A DNA stretch of 64,000 nt from assembly GCF_001905465.1 (NCBI RefSeq), contig NZ_LISX01000001.1, positions 170,378-234,377 on the forward strand, written 5' to 3'. Shown piece after piece: positions 1 to 8,220 of this stretch; position 1 is the stretch's first letter, and each line of letters starts with the position of its first letter. This DNA is from Kitasatospora sp. CB01950 (GTDB lineage: Bacteria > Actinomycetota > Actinomycetes > Streptomycetales > Streptomycetaceae). Position numbers and translations under genes: made by a program. The notes below the pieces were generated by a model. That model saw only the letters and a program-made list of their open reading frames with translations. It made no database searches and had not been told where the DNA came from.

Positions 1-566
1 ACGGGGGTGCGGCGGCGGGCCCAGCGGTGGTCGGGGGAGACCACCACCACCAGCCGGTCCGCGGCCACCACCGCGCCGGACAGGCCGGGCGGGGTGGAGG
101 TGCCCTCGACGAAGCCGAGGTCGGCCTCGCCGGCCAGCACCCGGGCGGCGACGTCCGCCGAGTTCGCGGTGCGCAGGGTGACGGCGGTGCCCGGGCTGGC
201 CTCGTTCAGGGCGAGCAGCCAGCCGGGCATCAGGTACTCGGCGACGGTCAGGCTGGCCAGCACCCGCAGCCGGGCGTCGCGGCGTTCGCGCAGCGCGTCG
301 ATGCCGGCGTCCAGCGCCTGCGCGGCCTCGACCACCTGCCGGGCCCACTCGACCACCAGCCGCCCCGCCTCGGTGGGCCGGGAGCCGCGCGGCGAGCGCT
401 CCAGCAGGGCGACGCCGATCTGCCGCTCCATGCCCTTGATCCGGGCGCTGGCGGCGGGCTGACTGACGCCCAGTTCGGCCGCGGCCCGGCCGACGCTGCC
501 CAGCCGGGCCACCGCGAGCAGCAGCTCCAGGGCGCCGAGTTCCGGGACGTGCGGGGAGAGAGCCAT
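1..566 (-). CDS. LysR-family transcriptional regulator (C-terminus off the window)
   Basis: The reading frame starts at an ATG at 564-566 and runs off the left edge, so only about 188 N-terminal residues are visible. Residues 1-60 form a typical LysR winged helix (ELGALELLLAVARLGSVG, then AAAELGVSQPAASARIKGME). After it comes the linker helix and the start of the effector-binding domain (RLRVLASLTVAEYLMPGWL). The gene is divergent from the transporter at 638, with a 16-bp palindrome between them, the usual layout for a LysR regulator controlling its neighbour. The ligand cannot be deduced from the visible part. Family assignment is firm; the link to the transporter is inferred from position. 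Confidence 0.9.
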   Translation of the reverse strand, partial: MALSPHVPELGALELLLAVARLGSVGRAAAELGVSQPAASARIKGMERQIGVALLERSPRGSRPTEAGRLVVEWARQVVEAAQALDAGIDALRERRDARLRVLASLTVAEYLMPGWLLALNEASPGTAVTLRTANSADVAARVLAGEADLGFVEGTSTPPGLSGAVVAADRLVVVVSPDHRWARRRTP

Positions 567-574
567 AGGCCCAG

Positions 575-590
575 GCTATGTCCTCATAGC
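575..590. promoter_or_regulatory. Palindrome between divergent LysR and transporter genes (candidate operator)
   Basis: GCTATG (575-580), spacer TCCT, CATAGC (585-590): 6-bp perfect arms just upstream of the LysR start, in the 71-bp divergent gap. LysR regulators usually bind such dyads in the shared promoter. Binding is inferred from position and symmetry. Confidence 0.5.
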
Positions 591-637
591 GGACGCCTCG
601 CTACCGCCGTCCCGGCCGCCCGACGAGGGTGGTCGGT

Positions 638-1738
638 ATGGCAACACTCACCGCCGGGCGTACCCGCCTGAGCACCCTCGACCTGTCCCGGCTCGGGCCC
701 AACTGGTACGCCGCCGTGATGGGCACCGCGATCACCGGCAACGGCGCCGCCGCGCTGCCGATCGACCTGCCGGGCCGGCTCGCCCTCGCCGAGGCGGTGT
801 GGACGCTGTCGCTGCTGCTGCTGGTCGTGCTGCTGGCGGCCCGGGGCGTGCACCTGGTGCGCCACCGCGAGCAGGCCCGCCGCACCCTGCTGGAGGACCC
901 GTCCGCCGCGGTGTTCTACGGCTGCCCGCCGATGGCGCTGCTGGCGGTCGGCTACGGCGCGCTCGCGGTCGGCGGGCCGGTGCTCGGGGCCCGGGCCGGG
1001 CTGGCGCTGGACGTGCTGCTGTGGAGCGCCGGGACGCTGTACGCGCTGGCGGTCGCCGCCGGGCTGCCCTACCTGATGATCACCAGGCACCGGTTGTCCG
1101 CGCTGGAGGCCAACCCGACCTGGCTGCTGCCGGTGGTCGCCCCGATGGTGGCCGCCGCACTCGGCCCCGCGCTGGTGCCCCACCTGCCGGAGGGTGCGGC
1201 CCGGCAGGCGCTGCTGTACGGCTGCGTGGCGATGTTCGGGGCGAGCCTGCTGGCCACCCTGGTGCTGCTGCCGGTGGTGTTCGGCGGTCTGGTGCACAGC
1301 AAGCTGCCCGCGGTGGTGCTCACCCCGTCGCTGTTCCTGGTGCTGGGCCCGCTCGGCCAGTCCACCACCGCCGTCCACCAGTTCGCGGACGCGCTGCCGC
1401 TGGCGCTGCCCGGCACCGGGCCGCAGGGGGTGGCGGTGGCCCGCGGCCTGGCCGAGGTGTACGGCGTCGCGGTGATCGGGTTCGCGCTGCTCTGGCTGGC
1501 GGTGGCGCTGGTCGCCAATCTGCGGGCGCTGCGCGCCGGGATGCCGTTCGCCATGACCTGGTGGGCGTTCACCTTCCCGGTCGGCACGCTCGTCACCGGC
1601 ACGTCGGCGCTGGCCCGGCACACCGGGTTCGACGGGTTCACCGCGCTCGCCGTCGCGCTCTGGCTGCTGCTGTGCACGGCCTGGGCGGTGGCCTCGGCGC
1701 GCACGTTCGCCGGGTTGCGGGCCGGCCGGCTGCTGTGA
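638..1738 (+). CDS. TDT-family (TehA/SLAC1-like) membrane transporter
   Basis: A 366-residue integral membrane protein with about ten hydrophobic segments and the N-terminal LGPNWYAAVMGTAI signature of the tellurite-resistance/dicarboxylate transporter (TDT) family, which includes TehA, SLAC1 anion channels and yeast malate permease Mae1. ATG at 638 is preferred over the in-frame GTG at 629 because the GA-rich Shine-Dalgarno stretch at 625-632 lies at proper spacing to 638. It is divergent from a LysR gene, so expression is probably inducer-dependent. The substrate (dicarboxylate, sulfite or another anion) cannot be told from sequence. Confidence 0.85.
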   Translation: MATLTAGRTRLSTLDLSRLGPNWYAAVMGTAITGNGAAALPIDLPGRLALAEAVWTLSLLLLVVLLAARGVHLVRHREQARRTLLEDPSAAVFYGCPPMALLAVGYGALAVGGPVLGARAGLALDVLLWSAGTLYALAVAAGLPYLMITRHRLSALEANPTWLLPVVAPMVAAALGPALVPHLPEGAARQALLYGCVAMFGASLLATLVLLPVVFGGLVHSKLPAVVLTPSLFLVLGPLGQSTTAVHQFADALPLALPGTGPQGVAVARGLAEVYGVAVIGFALLWLAVALVANLRALRAGMPFAMTWWAFTFPVGTLVTGTSALARHTGFDGFTALAVALWLLLCTAWAVASARTFAGLRAGRLL

Positions 1739-1961
1739 GCCGGGGCGGTCGGGTGGGGAATCGGAGCGGGGGATTCGGCGTCGGCCATTCCGGATCGGTG
1801 GATTTGGCAAAGAGTTGTCGAATTCTCGGATCGACCAGTGACATTCCGGTGCCTCGCGACGCTACCGCCCGAGCGCCCCGCCGGAATCGGACGAATGCCT
1901 GGTCGGAGAGGGGGGCATTGCGGTGAAATCCAGGATTCCGGTCCTGTGGGCGGGCGGTTTG

Positions 1962-1993
1962 CTGCAGGTTCCTGCACTTGCGGAAACCTGCAG
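1962..1993. repeat. Inverted repeat (operator-like dyad)
   Basis: CTGCAGGTT at 1962-1970 and AACCTGCAG at 1985-1993, 9-bp perfect arms separated by 14 bases, in a non-coding stretch upstream of the regulator array. There is no T-tract, so an operator is more likely than a terminator. The cognate protein is unknown. Confidence 0.5.
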
Positions 1994-2243
1994 CCGGAGA
2001 CCACTTGTTCGATGTTCCGTGCGCTGTGAGGGTGTAGTCACGTCAAGTCGTCCCGGGCCGCCGCAGCCCGAGTCGGCGACTTGCTCTTCGCGTGGGGGCG
2101 ACAGGTGCGTTCGTATCTGCGCAACGGGGGGAAGAGCACCGGTCCGGACGCCATGTGTGGTGATGGCGGAAGGACCGCGATCGGTGAGGCGTTGCTGCTC
2201 CGCCTCGCCGAAAGCGCCTTGACGCTTGGCGTAACACGAGCGG

Positions 2244-2284
2244 GTCCTCCGGGATCCGGGTGCCCGGCACCCGCCCCGGAGGAC
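2244..2284. repeat. Long nested stem-loop upstream of the regulator array
   Basis: Outer arms GTCCTCCGGG (2244-2253) and CCCGGAGGAC (2275-2284) enclose an inner palindrome GGGTGCC/GGCACCC (2258-2272). The structure ends 90 bases before the first regulator start. No U-tract follows. It could be a transcript-leader hairpin, an attenuator or a factor-dependent terminator. Confidence 0.5.
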
Positions 2285-2374
2285 ACGCCCGTACGCGGGG
2301 ACTCCCGCCGTCGAGCCGGACGGCCCTGCTGAGATCATCGTCCGCAACGGAGGAAGACGGCAGGAGAGCTCGAC

Positions 2375-3379
2375 GTGGCTGCGGACCACCCGAAGTCCGA
2401 CCCGGACGACACACTGCCGGAGGACGACGCCGCCAGGCTGTACCTGGCCATCCTGGCCGCCGGCGGCCGTATCCCGCTGGACGACCCGGCGCTGCCCGGC
2501 TCCGACTTCGCCCCGGAACGCCAACGGGCGCTGCTGGAACAGCTGGTGACGGTCGGACTGGTGATGCCCAACCGGATCGACGACTGCTACGTCGCGGTCA
2601 GCCCGCGCGCCGTCGCCGAACGCCTCGGCGCCGACCTGCGCGCCCAGGCCACCCGGCTGCTGCTCGACGCCGACCGGCTGCCCGCCGCCCTCGACCCGCT
2701 CGCCCGCGCCTACGACGCCGTCCCCCGGCCCGCCGACCGGGCCCGGCAGGCGGTCTACGTGGACGGCCAGGAGAGCATCCGGGTGCGGATCGCCCAGCTG
2801 GTCTCCGACTGCCGGCTCGAACTGCTCAGCGCCCAGCCCGGCCTGCGCCCGCCCGCCGTCCTCGAACTCGCCCACACCCAGGACCAGTTGATGCTCCGCC
2901 GGGGCGGCACCATGCGCACCCTCTACCAGCCGGTCGCGCTCACCGAGGACAGCGCCGTCCGGCATGCCACCGCGATGGCCGAGCAGGGCGCCCAACTGCG
3001 CGTCCTGGACGAGTCGTTCCTGCGGATGATCGTCATCGACCGGCGGATCGCGGTGATCCCCGCCGCCGACGACCACAGCCGCGCCGCCTTCGTCGAGGAC
3101 CCCGCCGCCATCGCCTACCTGGTGGCCGGCTTCGAACGCGACTGGGCCCGCGCCGACCAGGTCCACTGGCACAGCCTCGACGGCCGCACCCTCACCCGCG
3201 CCGTCACCCACCGGGTCGGCCGGCTGCTCGCCCAGGGCCTCACCCAGCGTGCCGTCGCCACCCGCCTCGGCCTCTCCGAACGCACCGTGGCCGGCCACAT
3301 CTCCCGGCTGCGGGACCTGCACAACGCCCAGACCCTGTTCCAGCTCGGCTGGCTGATGAGAGGCGGTGGACGTGGCTGA
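2375..3379 (+). CDS. LuxR-type regulator with PLD/TrmB-like sensor domain, array member 1
   Basis: 334 residues, GTG start behind AGGAGAG at 2362-2368. Residues ~20-110 are a degenerate N-terminal helix-turn-helix and linker (LYLAILAAGGRIPLDD, LLEQLVTVGLVM). Residues ~135-270 resemble the PLD-like effector domain of TrmB regulators (MRTLYQPVALTED, LRVLDESFLRMIVIDRR, AAFVEDP, FERDWARA). The C-terminus is a LuxR-type HTH (LLAQGLTQRAVATRLGLSER, then TVAGHISRLRDLH). Most similar to the next gene by eye (shared AGGRI and DHSRAA), suggesting a duplicated pair. It heads six co-directional paralogues, the first five joined by overlaps. The domain reading is established for such folds; the ligand and target genes are unknown. 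Confidence 0.85.
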   Translation: MAADHPKSDPDDTLPEDDAARLYLAILAAGGRIPLDDPALPGSDFAPERQRALLEQLVTVGLVMPNRIDDCYVAVSPRAVAERLGADLRAQATRLLLDADRLPAALDPLARAYDAVPRPADRARQAVYVDGQESIRVRIAQLVSDCRLELLSAQPGLRPPAVLELAHTQDQLMLRRGGTMRTLYQPVALTEDSAVRHATAMAEQGAQLRVLDESFLRMIVIDRRIAVIPAADDHSRAAFVEDPAAIAYLVAGFERDWARADQVHWHSLDGRTLTRAVTHRVGRLLAQGLTQRAVATRLGLSERTVAGHISRLRDLHNAQTLFQLGWLMRGGGRG

Positions 3380-4343
3380 CCCCGCCCCCCTGCCCGCCCC
3401 GGTCGACGACCGTGCCCGGTGCCTCTACCTGGAGATCCTCGAAGCCGGCGGCCGGATCGCCGTCGACCGGATCGCCGACCCGCAGCGGCCCGCGCTCGAC
3501 GAACTGCTCCGCGCCGGCCTGCTGATCCCCGACGGCCTGGGGGGCAGCTACCTGGCCGTCGACCCGCGCCTGGTGGCCGAGACCCTCGGCACCGAGATGA
3601 ACACCGAGGCCGCCCGCCTGCTCAACCGGGCCGAACGCCTGCCCGGCCGCCTCGACCCGCTGATCGCCGCCTACGAGAGCCACGCCCGGCCGATCGAACC
3701 CGCCAGCTGCGACGTCCAGGTGATCGGCCGCGAACAGATCCGCCGGCGGATCGCCCAACTCGTCGCCGACTGCCGGGAGGAGGCCCTCACCGCCCAGCCC
3801 GGGGAGCTCCTCCCCGGCGTCCTGGAGGCCTCGTTCCACCAGGAGCTCCCGGTGCTGCGGCGCGGCTGCCGGATCCGCACCCTGTACCGGCCCCGGCTGC
3901 TCGCCGACCCCTCCGCGATCCGCTACGCCGCCGCCTTCACCGAGGCCGGCGGCGAGATCCGGCTGCTCGACGAACCGTTCCAGCGCGCCATGGTCTTCGA
4001 CCGGTGCACCGCCGTCGTCCCCGCCGTCGAGGACCACAGCCGGGCCGCGCTGATCCTCGACCCCGCCACCGTCGCGACGATCGTGGCCGGCTTCGAACGC
4101 GACTGGGCCCGCGCCGAACGCGTCCGCTGGGACCTGCTGCTCGGCACCGCTCCCACCCGCACCGCCGCCGACCAGATCGCCCGCCTCCTCGCCACCGGCC
4201 TCACCCAGCGCGCCGTCGCCACCCGCCTGGGCCTCTCCGAACGCACCGTCGCCGCCCACATCGCCCGCCTGCGCGAGCAGTACGAGGCCGAGACGCTGTT
4301 CCAGCTCGGCTGGCTGATGCGGGAAGGCGGCGGCCGTGACTGA
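3372..4343 (+). CDS. LuxR-type regulator with PLD/TrmB-like sensor domain, array member 2
   Basis: 323 residues if started at GTG 3372, which sits in a GTGGCTGA overlap with the previous stop, the same junction type as members 3 and 5. An in-frame GTG at 3366 is the alternative. Same three-part architecture: degenerate N-terminal HTH (CLYLEILEAGGRIAVDRI), PLD-like core (IRTLYRPRLLAD, IRLLDEPFQRAMVFDR, FERDWARAERVRW), and LuxR-type HTH (LLATGLTQRAVATRLGLSER). The core has Cys in FDRCTAVV where the others have Arg or Lys. Translation is almost certainly coupled to member 1. Ligand unknown. Confidence 0.85.
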   Translation: MADPAPLPAPVDDRARCLYLEILEAGGRIAVDRIADPQRPALDELLRAGLLIPDGLGGSYLAVDPRLVAETLGTEMNTEAARLLNRAERLPGRLDPLIAAYESHARPIEPASCDVQVIGREQIRRRIAQLVADCREEALTAQPGELLPGVLEASFHQELPVLRRGCRIRTLYRPRLLADPSAIRYAAAFTEAGGEIRLLDEPFQRAMVFDRCTAVVPAVEDHSRAALILDPATVATIVAGFERDWARAERVRWDLLLGTAPTRTAADQIARLLATGLTQRAVATRLGLSERTVAAHIARLREQYEAETLFQLGWLMREGGGRD

Positions 4344-5286
4344 GCCGGGCGCCGTTCCCCCGACCGAACGCGAGAAGGCGCTCTACCTGGCCGTGCCGGC
4401 GGCAGGCCGGGTCTCGATGCGTGAGGTGGTGGAGCAGGACGCGGCGGCGGCCACCCGGTTGCTGGAGCTCGGGCGGCCGGAGCACTACCAGGTGGGCGGC
4501 CGGGTGGGGGCCGTCGATCCACGCACGATCGGGCGGCGGCTCGGTGACACCCTGCGGGAGCACGCCACCGGCCTGCCGGCCCGGGCCGACCGGGTGACGA
4601 CGGGCTTCGACGCGCTGGCCGAGTCCTACGACGGCGCGCAGCGGCGCGGCGAACCCGACGGCGGGATCCTCTACCTGACCAGCCGTGAGCAGATCCAGAA
4701 CCGTCTGCCGGCGGTCGAGGCCGAGTACCGGGAAGAGGGCCTGGCCGCCCAACCCGGGGTTCGCCCGCCGGAGTTCCTGGACGACGACTCCCGGATGCGC
4801 AGGGCGCTGGCCCGCGGGGTCACCGCCGACGTCCTCTACCGGCCGGTCTCCCGGCGAACCCCGCACACCGTCGCCCACTGCGCCGCGGCCACCGGCCGGG
4901 GCGTGCGCGTGCGGGTCCTGGACGAGCCGTTCGCCCGGATGATGATCTTCGACCGCCGGGTCGCGGTCATCTCGGCGTCCGCCGACAACGGCGCCGCCGC
5001 CTTCATCGAGGACCCCGTCGTGATCGACCACCTGGTCGGCGTCCTCCAACGCGACTTCGCCCGCGCCGTCCGCGTCCCCTGGCGCGACCTGGCCGGCCGG
5101 AAGCTGCCCGAAACCCCTTGCCGTATCGCCGAGTTGCTCGCCACCGGCCTCACCCGGCGCGCCGTCGCCAGCCGCCTGGGCCGCTCCGAACGCACCGTCG
5201 CCGCCCACATCGCCCGGCTGCGCGAGCACTACGACGCCGAGACGCTCTTCCAGCTCGGCCGGCTGATGCGGGACGGCACCCGATGA
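4336..5286 (+). CDS. LuxR-type regulator with PLD/TrmB-like sensor domain, array member 3 (diverged)
   Basis: 316 residues. The GTG start at 4336 overlaps the previous stop as GTGACTGA. Same architecture and closest to member 4 (shared AGRVSMRE, EQIQ, RRTPHTVA, FARMMIFDR). Several conserved positions have drifted: the LLELGLLVHH-like segment reads LLELGRPEHYQVGGRV, the HTH has TRRAV instead of TQRAV and LGRSERTV instead of LGLSERTV. It may have changed DNA or ligand specificity or be decaying, but the frame is intact. Role beyond the family is unknown. Confidence 0.8.
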   Translation: MTEPGAVPPTEREKALYLAVPAAGRVSMREVVEQDAAAATRLLELGRPEHYQVGGRVGAVDPRTIGRRLGDTLREHATGLPARADRVTTGFDALAESYDGAQRRGEPDGGILYLTSREQIQNRLPAVEAEYREEGLAAQPGVRPPEFLDDDSRMRRALARGVTADVLYRPVSRRTPHTVAHCAAATGRGVRVRVLDEPFARMMIFDRRVAVISASADNGAAAFIEDPVVIDHLVGVLQRDFARAVRVPWRDLAGRKLPETPCRIAELLATGLTRRAVASRLGRSERTVAAHIARLREHYDAETLFQLGRLMRDGTR

Positions 5287-6230
5287 CGGACATGACCGCG
5301 CTTCCCACTGTCGTCGAGAAGGCCCTCTACCTGGACGTCCTCCGGGCCGGCCGGGTCTCGATGCGGGAACTGACCGAGCAGGACCCCGCTGCGACCGCCC
5401 GGCTCCTCGACCTCGGCCTGCTCGTCCAGTACGTCGACCAGGGCTGGGTCGCCGCCGTCGACCCGCGCGCGGTCTCGGCCCGGCTCAGTGCGGCCCAGCG
5501 TGCCGCCGCCGCCGACCTGCTGGCCCGCGCCGAACGGGCCGCGCTCGCCGTCGAGGACCTCGCCGACTCCTACGACACCGCCCAGCGCCGCTCCGGGCCG
5601 GACCCGCAGATCACTCACGTCCACGGCCTGGAGCAGATCCAGCATCGTCTGCTCGCCTTCGAGGCCGACTTCAGAGAGCAGGTGCTGGTTGCCCAGCCCG
5701 GCTTCCGGCCGCCCGAAGCGCTCGGCAACATCCGGATGCGCCAGGCCATGGAACGCGGCGTGCTGGCCGACATCCTCTACCAGCCGATCTCCCGTCGAAC
5801 TCCCCACACCGTCGCCTACGCGGCCGTCGCCATCGGCTGGGGCGTGCGCCTGCGCGTCCTGGACGAGCCGTTCGCCCGAATGATGATCTTCGACCGCAAG
5901 GTCGCGATCATCTCCTCCTCCGCGGACAACCGCACCGCCGCCTTCATCGAGGACCGGGCCGTGGTCGCGCACCTGGCCGACGTCTTCCGGCGCGACTTCG
6001 AGCGTGCCGAACGCGTCCCCTGGCAGATGTTGGACGGCGCCGAACTCCCCGAGGTGCTGCGCCGGGTGGCCGAGCTGCTGTCGGAGGGGCTGACCCAGCG
6101 GGCGATCGCGTCCCGGCTCGGGGTCGGCGAGCGGACGGTGGCTGCCCACCTCGCGCGGCTGCGCGAGCGGTACGGCGCGCGGACGCTGTTCCAGCTGGGG
6201 CGGATGATGCGGGACGGTGCCCGTGGCTGA
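5283..6230 (+). CDS. LuxR-type regulator with PLD/TrmB-like sensor domain, array member 4
   Basis: 315 residues. ATG at 5283 forms an ATGA overlap with the stop of member 3. N-terminal HTH (LYLDVLRAGRVSMREL, ARLLDLGLLVQYVDQG), PLD-like core (LADILYQPISRRTPHTV, VLDEPFARMMIFDRK, AAFIEDRAVVAHL, FRRDFERAERVPW) and LuxR-type HTH (LSEGLTQRAIASRLGVGER). It pairs with member 3 as a likely tandem duplicate. Co-translated with its neighbours. No ligand is known. Confidence 0.85.
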   Translation: MTDMTALPTVVEKALYLDVLRAGRVSMRELTEQDPAATARLLDLGLLVQYVDQGWVAAVDPRAVSARLSAAQRAAAADLLARAERAALAVEDLADSYDTAQRRSGPDPQITHVHGLEQIQHRLLAFEADFREQVLVAQPGFRPPEALGNIRMRQAMERGVLADILYQPISRRTPHTVAYAAVAIGWGVRLRVLDEPFARMMIFDRKVAIISSSADNRTAAFIEDRAVVAHLADVFRRDFERAERVPWQMLDGAELPEVLRRVAELLSEGLTQRAIASRLGVGERTVAAHLARLRERYGARTLFQLGRMMRDGARG

Positions 6231-7176
6231 CCGGCTCCCGGACGAGAGTGAGCGGGCGCTGTACCGCCATGTGCTGGAGCAGGGCGGGCGGGTGATGTTC
6301 CGTGAGGCGATGCAGCAGAATGCCGCCGCGACGCTGCGGCTGGTCGAGCTCGGGCTGCTGATCCACCATGTCGTCGACGAGTCGCTGAGCGCCGTCAACC
6401 CGCGGTCGGTGGCCGACCGGCTGAGTGTCGATCTGCGGGAGGCGGCGATCCGCAAGCTGGCGAGCTCGCAGCGGACCCCGGCCCAGTTGGAGGACCTGGC
6501 GCACGCCTACGACCAGGCCCCGCGCCGCCCCGACCGGGCGCACGCGGTGGAGCGGGTGAACGACCGTCAGCAGATCCGGCACCGGATCTTCCAGATCGAG
6601 TCCGAGATGCACGAGGAGACGCTCGCCGCCCAGCCCGGCGGCGCCCGCCCGATCGGGCAGATGCGGCAGGCCCTGGCCCGCTCGCTGGCCTTCCTGGACC
6701 GCGGCATCGGCATGCGCACCCTCTACCAGCCGGGCGCGCTCGCCGACCCGCCCACCGTCGACTACGCGGCCACGGTCGCGTCCGGCGGCGAGCGGATCCG
6801 GGTCCTGGACGAGCCGTTCCGGAAGATGCTGATCTTCGACCGGCGGATCGCGATCATCAGCGCCTCGCCGGACGACAACCAGGCCGCGTTCGTCGAGGAC
6901 CCGGCCGTGCTGGCCACCCTGGTCGACCTGTTCGAACGGGACTGGGCGCGGGCCGCCCGGATCGACTGGCACGCCCTGGCCGGCCGTCCGCGCGGCACCG
7001 GCGTCCCCAAGGAGGTCGGCGCGCTGCTCGCCCAGGGCCTCACCCAGCGCGCCATCGCCTCCCGGCTCGGCCTGTCGGAGCGGACGGTGGCCGCCCACAT
7101 CGCCCGGCTGCGAGACCTCTACGATGCGGAGACCCTGTTCCAGCTCGGCTGGCAGCTGCGCGGAGCGCCGGAATGA
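6223..7176 (+). CDS. LuxR-type regulator with PLD/TrmB-like sensor domain, array member 5
   Basis: 317 residues with GTG at 6223 inside a GTGGCTGA overlap; GTG 6217 is an in-frame alternative. N-terminal HTH (RALYRHVLEQGGRVMFREA, LVELGLLIHHVVDE), PLD-like core (MRTLYQPGALAD, RVLDEPFRKMLIFDRR, AAFVEDPAVLATL, FERDWARA), LuxR-type HTH (LLAQGLTQRAIASRLGLSER). Closest to member 6 (shared QGGRV-FREA and AVNPR). A 58-base gap, not an overlap, separates it from member 6. Confidence 0.85.
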   Translation: MADRLPDESERALYRHVLEQGGRVMFREAMQQNAAATLRLVELGLLIHHVVDESLSAVNPRSVADRLSVDLREAAIRKLASSQRTPAQLEDLAHAYDQAPRRPDRAHAVERVNDRQQIRHRIFQIESEMHEETLAAQPGGARPIGQMRQALARSLAFLDRGIGMRTLYQPGALADPPTVDYAATVASGGERIRVLDEPFRKMLIFDRRIAIISASPDDNQAAFVEDPAVLATLVDLFERDWARAARIDWHALAGRPRGTGVPKEVGALLAQGLTQRAIASRLGLSERTVAAHIARLRDLYDAETLFQLGWQLRGAPE

Positions 7177-7234
7177 CCGATCGGAACCGGCCGCCCGGGC
7201 GCCGTCCCGGCGCGGCCCGGAAGGAGTGGGACCT

Positions 7235-8218
7235 GTGAGTGAGTCGAACGGAGCCGCGCTGCCGACCGAGCCCGAACGGCGGCTGTACCAGCAGATCCTG
7301 GACCAGGGCGGACGCGTGGTCTTCCGCGAGGCTGTCGAACAGGACCCGACGGGGGTGCTGCGGCTGCTGGAACTCGGACTGCTGGTGCACGACGCGGGCG
7401 ACCAGTCGCTGACGGCGGTCAACCCGCGCCTGGTCGGCGACCGGATCAGCGCCGAACTCCGCGCCGAGGGCACCCGGATGCTGCTGCGCGCCGAGGAGAT
7501 GCCCGTCCTGCTGGAGGACCTCACCCACGCCTACGACGCCACCCCGCGCCGCGCCGACCGCTCCAGCGTCGTGCAGCACATCGACCGCATCGACCGGATC
7601 CTGGAGCGGGTGCGGCAGTTGGAGAACGAGGCGACCGAGGAGGTACTCGCCCTGCAGCCGGGCGGGGTGTCCGTCGGCGACCTCCAGCCCGACTCGTTGG
7701 AACGCGTCCGCTGCTTCCTCACCGGCGGCGCGGCGGTGCGCACGGTCCACGAGCCGGCCGCGCTGCTCGACGAGGCCACGGTGCGCTGGGCGGAGGCCGT
7801 CACCGGCTGGGGCGGCCGGTTCCGCACGCTGAGCGAGCCGTTCAGTCGGATGACGATCTTCGACCGCCGGATCGCCGTCGTTCCGGCCTCGACGGACAAC
7901 TCCAGCGCCGCGGTGGTCGAGGATCCGGCGGTGGTCTCGTTCCTGGTCGCCGCCTTCGAACGGGACTGGGAGCGGGCCGAACGGGTCCGCTGGCGTTCGG
8001 CCGACCGCGAGGGCGAGAGCGTCGTCCCGGTGCACGAGCAGGTCGGCCGGCTGCTCGCCCAGGGCCTGACGCAGCGTTCCATCGCCTCGCGCCTCGGCCT
8101 GTCGGAACGGACCGTGGCAGGTCACATCTCCCGACTGCGCGAACTGCACGACGCGGAGACGCTGTTCCAACTGGGTTGGCAGATGCGGGCCGGCGACGAA
8201 CCCGCCGGGCGGGCCTGA
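7235..8218 (+). CDS. LuxR-type regulator with PLD/TrmB-like sensor domain, array member 6
   Basis: 327 residues. GTG at 7235 follows a strong GGAAGGAG at 7219-7226; the frame continues upstream but without family similarity. Architecture as in the other members: RLYQQILDQGGRVVFREA, then AVRTVHEPAALLDE and RTLSEPFSRMTIFDRR in the PLD-like core, FERDWERAERVRW, and LLAQGLTQRSIASRLGLSER in the HTH. It is tail-to-tail with the deoxyribosyltransferase-like gene, with only 2 bases between the stop codons. Its own ribosome binding site suggests partly independent translation. Confidence 0.85.
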   Translation: MSESNGAALPTEPERRLYQQILDQGGRVVFREAVEQDPTGVLRLLELGLLVHDAGDQSLTAVNPRLVGDRISAELRAEGTRMLLRAEEMPVLLEDLTHAYDATPRRADRSSVVQHIDRIDRILERVRQLENEATEEVLALQPGGVSVGDLQPDSLERVRCFLTGGAAVRTVHEPAALLDEATVRWAEAVTGWGGRFRTLSEPFSRMTIFDRRIAVVPASTDNSSAAVVEDPAVVSFLVAAFERDWERAERVRWRSADREGESVVPVHEQVGRLLAQGLTQRSIASRLGLSERTVAGHISRLRELHDAETLFQLGWQMRAGDEPAGRA

Positions 8219-8220
8219 CG

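Larger units (their letters stand above)
1739..2374. other. Long intergenic region upstream of the regulator array
   Basis: About 640 bases without a convincing gene; short open frames here lack family features or a good ribosome binding site. It holds two notable inverted repeats, annotated separately: a dyad at 1962-1993 and a long stem-loop at 2244-2284. A TTGACG hexamer occurs at 2219-2224, but no good -10 follows at 17-18 bases. The array promoter must lie here or inside the preceding gene, and I cannot place it. Confidence 0.5.

Noticed and set aside
1923..2222. 99-codon frame beginning at a GTG in the gap before the regulator array
   Set aside because: Weakly spaced ribosome binding site, Cys/Arg/Pro-rich low-complexity product with no family pattern; it spans the inverted repeat at 1962-1993.
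2219..2247. TTGACG as promoter of the regulator array
   Set aside because: No TAnnnT-like -10 at 16-19 bases; the following bases are GC-only and part of the stem-loop.
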